Shown: one piece after another, positions 14,106-19,086 of the stretch
Layout of the letters: each line of letters opens with the position of its first letter
Numbering within the stretch: position 1 is the first letter of the stretch
NCBI GenBank assembly: GCA_026392535.1
Contig: JAPLBX010000117.1
Coordinates: 1 to 19,086, forward strand
Reading direction: 5' to 3'
Source: Actinomycetota bacterium
GTDB lineage: Bacteria; Actinomycetota; Actinomycetes; S36-B12; UBA5976
DNA length: 19,086 bases
Made by a program: the position numbers and the translations under genes
Notes under the pieces: generated by a model
What the model was told of the DNA's origin: nothing
The model's input: the letters and a program-made list of their open reading frames with translations, nothing else
Databases searched by the model: none

Positions 14106-16049
14106 TTAAAGCGCAATCGGGTCGACTTTTGCATGAAATTTGCCTTTTGATTTGCTGGCCGTGCGCTTAGCAATCACTAGGCGGATCTCTTTAGTCACTT
14201 GTGGCGCGATGCTTCGAGGAAAAGTAATCAGAACTCTTTCGTCTGGAATCTTGTCTTTGGTGAGGACCGGCCCAAGGACGCGAGCATCAGGTGGCAAATT
14301 AATGGTTTGGACGGCATCTAACCACATACCTTCGTCGCAACGAACTTCAATCACCCCAAATGCTGGTGGCATTTGTGCAGATTTTCTCAACTGCAATTCC
14401 CGATCAGCAAAACCAATTGCATCGTGGCGAATCAATGCTTGCATGATTGGTTTACTTTCATCAGCTACAACAACCACTCGCCCAGTTTCAGGTTTAACTA
14501 AACTCACAACATATTGCCAACGTCGAAACGATTCTTCTTCAGCTCTCAGATCAATTCGGCGAAGCGACATCTCTGCGTCCAATATGACGGCCGCTTCAAA
14601 ATATCCATCTTCCACAACTGGTTCAGCACCCGGTGTTGCAATCACAAGCGCCGGCTCATTTGGCACTGATTCAAGTACTGCGTTCTTACCTGATGTTCGA
14701 ACTGGTACTCCAGGAAAGGCCCTACCTAATTCTTCAGCGGTCCGGGCATCGCCAACTAATGTGGAACGAACACTGCGACTTCCACACCACTGACATTTCC
14801 ATTCAAGTTCCTTGTGGCCACAGCGCATACAAGTCAGTGGTGATTTTTCAGTATCTCGCGCCACCCCGCCATGACATTCTCGACATCTCACTGCCTCTCG
14901 ACATTGCGAACAAGAAACATGCAGTTGATACCCGCGCCTTGGAACCTGAACTAAAACCGGGCCTGTAGTCAGAGCTGTTCTTATTGTAGAAAAAACCATT
15001 TGTGGAAGTCGAGCATGACGAGCTACCGGATCTTTTGCTAGGTCCGAATCTGATGTTGCATAAACCTTGGGCGAATTTGATCTGACAAAATTTCGATCAC
15101 ATACCAAATCCACTAGCCAATCTCGGGCAAGCATCTGCTGAACTTCTACAGACCTCGATGACGATATTGCCAAGAAAGAACAATCTTGATGAAGTGAGCG
15201 CAGTGCAAGGATTTCACGGGCATGCCAAGCCGGATTTTGTTGTTCTGCAAATGAATCATCACCGTCATCAACTATTACCACTAGGCCGAGATCTTGAATC
15301 GGAGCAAAGACGGCGGAACGCGTTCCCACGGCAATTCGAATGTCTCCGCGCAAGACATTTAGAAAATTTGCATATCTTTCGGATGGTTTTTGGTCACTTC
15401 CAAAAATACCGATTTCATCTTCAGGAACTACAGGGTGGAGTCGTTTTAGGAAACGCTCAACTTCTTTCGAATCAGGCAGAGCGATGATTACTCCCTTGTC
15501 ACTTTTGCGACTAGCCACTAATGCATCGACCGCTAATTCAAAGATGTCATGACCAGGTCCAACTACACACCCCGCCCGCGAAACTTCACCAGTCTCTAAT
15601 CGTTGCAGAAAATTATTTCCGTTGGAATAGAAATTCCAATTGACGCTGTACTTGTGATTTGGGTCAACTGGGTTAGCCCCAATCGGAAGATGGTTCAAAA
15701 TCTTGGATTCGGTTCGAGCCTGCCGTTGTGGAATCGCCGAACCAAGCACATCTCCTTGGGTGGCGATGTATCTGTCAGCAATAGCACGTGATAATTCAAA
15801 GATTTCTGGGGTAACCACGGGAAGTCCGTCAATTACAGATTCAACTTCCGAGACCTTTTCTGGACGCTCAGTGGTGTCAACAATCGCTTTTACAAAACCA
15901 ATAGCTTTACGACCACCAAAACTAATTCCCACTCGACTACCGACGTGAACTTGCGGTAATAGGTTTTCAGGAATTACATAGTCAAAAGTTCTATCGACGT
16001 GCAACAGCGGCACATCTGCAATTACTTGAGCATACTTTTGACTAAACAT
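14106..16049 (-). CDS. priA: Primosomal protein N' (PriA), helicase-degenerate actinobacterial type
   Basis: Replication restart protein that recognises stalled forks. 647 aa. The N-terminal DNA-binding domain (about 5-110: DVPLLHVDRTFDYVIPENL, GSRVGISFGGRKAIGFV) and the zinc region with eight cysteines (380, 383, 389, 392, 407, 410, 419, 422) are preserved. The ATPase core is decayed: where Walker A should be there is VVGPGHDIFELA (163-172), without GKT, and the DEEH box reads VDDGDDSF (260-267). This matches actinobacterial PriA as a family, which is thought to lack helicase activity, so it is not pseudogenisation. ATG at 16049 lies 44 nt after metK; no strong ribosome site is visible. It lies 36 nt before def. 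Confidence 0.93.
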   Translation of the reverse strand: MFSQKYAQVIADVPLLHVDRTFDYVIPENLLPQVHVGSRVGISFGGRKAIGFVKAIVDTTERPEKVSEVESVIDGLPVVTPEIFELSRAIADRYIATQGDVLGSAIPQRQARTESKILNHLPIGANPVDPNHKYSVNWNFYSNGNNFLQRLETGEVSRAGCVVGPGHDIFELAVDALVASRKSDKGVIIALPDSKEVERFLKRLHPVVPEDEIGIFGSDQKPSERYANFLNVLRGDIRIAVGTRSAVFAPIQDLGLVVIVDDGDDSFAEQQNPAWHAREILALRSLHQDCSFLAISSSRSVEVQQMLARDWLVDLVCDRNFVRSNSPKVYATSDSDLAKDPVARHARLPQMVFSTIRTALTTGPVLVQVPRRGYQLHVSCSQCREAVRCRECHGGVARDTEKSPLTCMRCGHKELEWKCQWCGSRSVRSTLVGDARTAEELGRAFPGVPVRTSGKNAVLESVPNEPALVIATPGAEPVVEDGYFEAAVILDAEMSLRRIDLRAEEESFRRWQYVVSLVKPETGRVVVVADESKPIMQALIRHDAIGFADRELQLRKSAQMPPAFGVIEVRCDEGMWLDAVQTINLPPDARVLGPVLTKDKIPDERVLITFPRSIAPQVTKEIRLVIAKRTASKSKGKFHAKVDPIAL

Positions 16050-16093
16050 AACGGAACAAGTCTGCCTTTAGTTGCTGACTGTCGCCAAGCAGG

Positions 16094-17359
16094 CTAGCCC
16101 TTTAAGGCAGCCTTCAGTGCATCAACTCGATCTGTGCGTTCCCAAGTGAAGGTTGACACTGAAGGTTTTGTGTTCCAAGGAGTGCCTGGGACCAATTGTT
16201 CGTAGGCGACGCTTTCACGTCCGAAGTGTCCATAGGCGGATGTGGCACGGTATTGCACAACTTTCGGATTTAGAAGTTCTAGATCTCGAATGATTGCTGC
16301 TGGACGTAAATCGAAAACACTCAACACAGCATCTTGAATTTGTTCGTCAGGAACTATGCCAGTGCCAAACGTTTCAACAAACAGACCAACTGGATGAGCT
16401 TTGCCAATTGCATAAGCAACTTGGACTTCACAGCGAGTTGCTAAACCTGCTGCCACGACGTTCTTTGCAACCCAACGCATTGCATATGCAGCTGATCGGT
16501 CAACTTTGGAAGGGTCCTTACCCGAAAATGCTCCACCACCATGGCGAGCCATTCCACCGTAAGTATCAACAATAATTTTTCGACCAGTTAAACCTGCATC
16601 ACCCATTGGGCCGCCGACAACGAATCTGCCAGTTGGATTCACCAAAACTTTTGGCGCTTTCACATCCAAGTCCCGCCATTGCGCGGATGCAAGAACTTCA
16701 TCAATGACGAACTTCTTGATTTCCGGAATCAAAGTCTTTTCGAGATCAACTTCTTCAGAGTGCTGGGATGAAACCACAATCGTGTCGAGGCGAACTGGCT
16801 TGTCGCCGTTATATTCAATTGTTACTTGAGTTTTTCCATCGGCGCGCAAATAGCCAAGCTGGCCTGATTTGCGAACTTCAGTTAGTTTTTGTGCAAGTGT
16901 GTGAGCCAAGTGAACTGGCAGTGGCATCAAACTTGTTGTGTCGGTGGATGCATAACCAAACATCAAACCTTGATCGCCAGCTCCTTGAGCATCTAATGGA
17001 TCAACTGATGATTCGGCTCTTGATTCGTATGCGGTATCAACACCTTGAGCAATATCTGCAGATTGTTTACCGATTGAAACTTGAATGCCACATGAGTTGC
17101 CATCAAATCCTTTTGTGGATGAGTCATAGCCAATGTCTAAAACTACGTTCCTGACAATTTGCATTACATCTGCAAAACCTTCCGTGGTTACTTCGCCAGC
17201 GACGTGCACTTGGCCAGTGGTTAAGAGGGTTTCCACTGCTACCCGGCTCTTTGGGTCTTGACCTAGCAAATCGTCCAAAATTGCATCTGAGATTTGGTCG
17301 GCCATTTTGTCTGGATGACCTTCAGTTACTGACTCTGATGTGAACAAGCGATTAGACAC
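16094..17359 (-). CDS. metK: S-adenosylmethionine synthetase
   Basis: Makes SAM from methionine and ATP in the cytoplasm; SAM feeds the methyltransferases here (RsmB, the TrmH-family protein). 421 aa, slightly longer than E. coli MetK. Motifs: GHPDK (14-18), GAGDQGLMFGYA (126-137) and GGGAFSGKDPSKVDRS (274-289, P-loop-like). The start is GTG at 17359, with AGAGAGGAA about 7 nt upstream, a good site. The gap to coaBC is 40 nt, too short for any SAM riboswitch; a TACACT hexamer there is a possible promoter. It is part of the conserved coaBC-metK-priA row. Confidence 0.98.
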   Translation of the reverse strand: MSNRLFTSESVTEGHPDKMADQISDAILDDLLGQDPKSRVAVETLLTTGQVHVAGEVTTEGFADVMQIVRNVVLDIGYDSSTKGFDGNSCGIQVSIGKQSADIAQGVDTAYESRAESSVDPLDAQGAGDQGLMFGYASTDTTSLMPLPVHLAHTLAQKLTEVRKSGQLGYLRADGKTQVTIEYNGDKPVRLDTIVVSSQHSEEVDLEKTLIPEIKKFVIDEVLASAQWRDLDVKAPKVLVNPTGRFVVGGPMGDAGLTGRKIIVDTYGGMARHGGGAFSGKDPSKVDRSAAYAMRWVAKNVVAAGLATRCEVQVAYAIGKAHPVGLFVETFGTGIVPDEQIQDAVLSVFDLRPAAIIRDLELLNPKVVQYRATSAYGHFGRESVAYEQLVPGTPWNTKPSVSTFTWERTDRVDALKAALKG

Positions 17360-17384
17360 AAAATTCCTCTCTTAAACCCCGCGG

Positions 17385-17414
17385 AGTGTAGGAGTTGGCC
17401 TACTTGTTTGTGAG
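17385..17414 (-). promoter_or_regulatory. Possible weak promoter before metK
   Basis: On the minus strand TACACT (17390-17385) has the TAnnnT form and is the same hexamer as the putative infC -10. The best -35 is CTCACA (4/6) at 18-nt spacing. Transcription would start about 20 nt before GTG, leaving the ribosome site intact. Consensus match only; read-through from coaBC is as likely. Confidence 0.22.
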
Positions 17415-18632
17415 TAACGACAGGCTTTTGACCACATTGCAGACAGTTTCTGCAATTTTTACCTTGGTAGTGATTTCCACTGTGATGGCATCAAAGTAAG
17501 GGCTGACTATGGTCACGGCATTTTGATCGGACTCAAATCCCACATCTTTACCTACCTGGTTTACAACCAGTGCGTCCACGCCTTTGGCAGCTAATTTGGT
17601 AAGGCCGTAATCCAGTGCACTTTGTTTGTCGTCGCCTGTCTCAGCTGCAAAACCAATGACAGTGAAATTCGGCTTCTTGAGTTCCACAACTTCGCGCAAT
17701 ATATCTGGATTTTCAGTTAACTCGATTTGTTCCAAATTCTTTATTGATTTCTTAATCTTGGTTTTAGCCACTTCGCTTGGACGATAATCTGCTACCGCTG
17801 CTGTCATGACCAGTGCATCGGCTTTAGCTATATGTTGTAATACTGCTCTACGTAATTCACTAGCACTTTCAACATTCACCACATCAACCCCAGCTGGAAC
17901 TGCCAAAGTTGAGTTTGCATTAATTAAAGTCACTCTTGCACCGCGCACAGCAGCAACTGTTGCGATTGCGAATCCTTGTTTGCCACTAGATCTATTCGTG
18001 ATAAAGCGAACTGGGTCAATAGCCTCGCGGGTTCCACCAGCTGTCACAACAATGTGTTTGCCGGCAAGATCCGCAAAATCACCATCTCTACTAAGAGCAT
18101 GATTCACAGCAAGTGCGATTTCACTAGGTTCGCTCAATCTACCTTTGCCAGTATCAACTCCGGTAAGCCGTCCAACACCTGGTTCAAGCACCACTACTCC
18201 GCGCTTGCGCAAAGTTGCAACATTTTCAACGGTCGCGGAGTTTTCCCACATCTCAGTATGCATAGCGGGTGCCAAAATGATTGGACAAGTTGCCGTCAAA
18301 ATGGTCGCAGTCAAAATATCGTCAGCGCGACCGTGAGTCATCCGTGCCATGAAATCAGCAGTGGCCGGCACAACCACAATTGCACTTGCATTTCTTGCAA
18401 GGTTAACGTGCGGAACATTGTGCACTTCGGCCCAAGCATCTGTATGAACTTCATTTCCAGAAAGTGCAGCCATAGTTGCTTCACCAACAAATTGCAAAGC
18501 TGATTTTGTTGCGATTACTTCAACGTTGTATCCAGCTTCGCTAAGAAGTCGAATAGTTTCAACAGCTTTAAATGCAGCAATGCCACCGGTAACTCCAACA
18601 ACAATGCTGGAGCTGCCGGCGGCAGTTGACAT
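17400..18632 (-). CDS. coaBC: Bifunctional phosphopantothenoylcysteine synthetase/decarboxylase
   Basis: Two consecutive coenzyme A steps: CoaB ligates cysteine to 4'-phosphopantothenate, CoaC (FMN-dependent) decarboxylates the product. 410 aa. CoaC domain at about 1-185: GVTGGIAAFKA (13-23), catalytic His75 in PHVNLA, and PAMHTEMW (122-129). CoaB domain at about 190-410: VTAGGTREAIDPVRFITN, SSGKQG (215-220), DYRP and KIKK (292-295), and the GFAAETGD nucleotide-site region. The PAMH form and GRLTGVDTGKGRL (154-166), which lacks the E. coli active-site Cys, look like actinobacterial variants rather than damage. It overlaps rpoZ by TAATG. Confidence 0.97.
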   Translation of the reverse strand: MSTAAGSSSIVVGVTGGIAAFKAVETIRLLSEAGYNVEVIATKSALQFVGEATMAALSGNEVHTDAWAEVHNVPHVNLARNASAIVVVPATADFMARMTHGRADDILTATILTATCPIILAPAMHTEMWENSATVENVATLRKRGVVVLEPGVGRLTGVDTGKGRLSEPSEIALAVNHALSRDGDFADLAGKHIVVTAGGTREAIDPVRFITNRSSGKQGFAIATVAAVRGARVTLINANSTLAVPAGVDVVNVESASELRRAVLQHIAKADALVMTAAVADYRPSEVAKTKIKKSIKNLEQIELTENPDILREVVELKKPNFTVIGFAAETGDDKQSALDYGLTKLAAKGVDALVVNQVGKDVGFESDQNAVTIVSPYFDAITVEITTKVKIAETVCNVVKSLSLLTNK

Positions 18633-18898
18633 TAGTTTTCTTCAGCAGGACGGAATTGAAGTTTTCCTGCTTCAAGTTCTCGCAATGCGATGGACATTGG
18701 CTTTTCAGTGCGTTCTGCTGGAACCAATGGTCCAACGTTTTCGAATGCGCCTGATTCCAATTGACCGTAGTAAGCATTGATCTCACGAGCACGCTTTGCT
18801 GCGTAAATCACTAGTTGGTATTTGGTGTCTGCCAATTCGATTAGTTCATCGATTGGTGGGTTTGTAATACCTTCTGGACGAGCGGTAGTGCCGGACAT
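18632..18898 (-). CDS. rpoZ: RNA polymerase omega subunit
   Basis: Small subunit that helps fold and hold beta' in RNA polymerase. 88 aa. PPIDELIELADTKYQLVIYAAKRAREINAYY (about 14-44) is the conserved omega core, and EKPMSIALRELEAGKL near the C-terminus matches actinobacterial omega. The start ATG at 18898 has GTGAGG about 5 nt upstream. It is 23 nt after gmk, the typical gmk-rpoZ pair, and shares TAATG with coaBC. A TATATT hexamer lies in the gmk-rpoZ gap but too close to the ribosome site to be a convincing promoter. Confidence 0.97.
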   Translation of the reverse strand: MSGTTARPEGITNPPIDELIELADTKYQLVIYAAKRAREINAYYGQLESGAFENVGPLVPAERTEKPMSIALRELEAGKLQFRPAEEN

Positions 18899-18921
18899 TG
18901 AACCTCACAAATATAGGAGCT

Positions 18922-19086
18922 TTAAGAGCGGGCGAAGTCTAACAACTCACGCCCGGTGGTTTCGACCTCATGATTTATGAGTGAAATGTCGAATTCTGAC
19001 TCTGCGGCAAGTTCAATCTTGGCCACTTCGAGCCGACTTTGGATTACTTCAGCACTCTCAGTTGCCCGTCCTGTTAGGCGGTCAAC
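18922..19086 (-). CDS. gmk: Guanylate kinase, C-terminal fragment at window edge
   Basis: The last 54 codons before a TAA at 18924-18922; the 5' part lies beyond the window. The translation VDRLTGRATESAEVIQSRLEVAKIE... AAESEFDISLINHEVETTGRELLDF matches the C-terminal third of Gmk: R-L-x-x-R-x-T-E-x-x-x-x-I-x-x-R-L lid/LID-adjacent motif, then the FDxxxxN core strand and final helix. The enzyme phosphorylates GMP to GDP. It precedes rpoZ by 23 nt. The fragment is too short for catalytic P-loop checks, but neighbours and motif agree. Confidence 0.9.
   Translation of the reverse strand, partial: VDRLTGRATESAEVIQSRLEVAKIELAAESEFDISLINHEVETTGRELLDFARS

Noticed and set aside
17360..17399. SAM riboswitch before metK
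   Set aside because: Only 40 nt lie between coaBC and metK, with no SAM-I or SAM-II-like helices; too short for any known class.
18899..18921. rpoZ promoter with TATATT -10
   Set aside because: No -35 at 16-18 nt, and the start site would fall within the ribosome binding site; read-through from gmk is simpler.
1..19086. Mobile elements, CRISPR arrays, tRNA genes, toxin-antitoxin or defence genes
   Set aside because: No transposase, integrase, repeat-spacer pattern or tRNA cloverleaf was seen; essentially all sequence is explained by conserved housekeeping genes and the infC leader.

Overview
This window is about 19 kb of densely packed core genome. It has 22 protein-coding genes, counting one disrupted gene and two cut by the window edges. 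All are on the minus strand except one small plus-strand gene at 5390-5746. There is no mobile element, tRNA, rRNA or CRISPR array. Gene order and protein details point to an actinobacterium: gmk-rpoZ-coaBC-metK-priA-def-fmt-rsmB-rpe-ribD-ribE-ribBA-ribH-hisE-hisG, a helicase-degenerate PriA, a fused RibBA, long-form HisG, and a DUF1844 gene next to infC. G+C looks moderate (about mid-40s % by eye) and intergenic gaps are tiny. This suits a streamlined low-GC freshwater or marine actinobacterium such as the Nanopelagicales (acI), but that lineage call is an inference.

Read in the direction of transcription (high to low coordinates), the first block is 19086-5743. It runs gmk (3' end), rpoZ, coaBC, metK, priA, def, fmt, rsmB, rpe, ribD, ribE, ribBA, ribH, hisE, hisG and an SseB-like gene. 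It covers nucleotide and cofactor supply (GMP kinase, CoA, SAM, riboflavin, first histidine steps), the RNA polymerase omega subunit, replication restart, and initiator Met-tRNA formylation/deformylation. Several genes overlap as TAATG or GTGA, suggesting translational coupling. Rpe interconverts ribulose-5-phosphate, a direct RibB substrate, which may explain its place beside the rib genes. No FMN riboswitch is visible before the rib genes.

The second block, 5390-1, is the translation operon infC-rpmI-rplT-rRNA/tRNA methyltransferase-pheS-pheT. It follows a structured leader of about 200 nt at 5176-5372. The divergent DUF1844 gene sits between the blocks and its stop codon overlaps the stop of the SseB-like gene.

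Three observations stand out. (1) fmt is broken by an apparent 17-nt deletion that shifts the frame and removes the segment expected to carry the catalytic Asn and His, although def beside it is intact. (2) The infC leader holds an intrinsic terminator right before the infC ribosome binding site, plus an upstream 10-nt segment that can pair with the terminator 5' arm, so it looks like an attenuator/antiterminator switch. (3) infC most likely starts at a rare AUC codon rather than the upstream GUG. I see no clearly new multi-gene system here; the infC leader is the best candidate for undescribed regulation.
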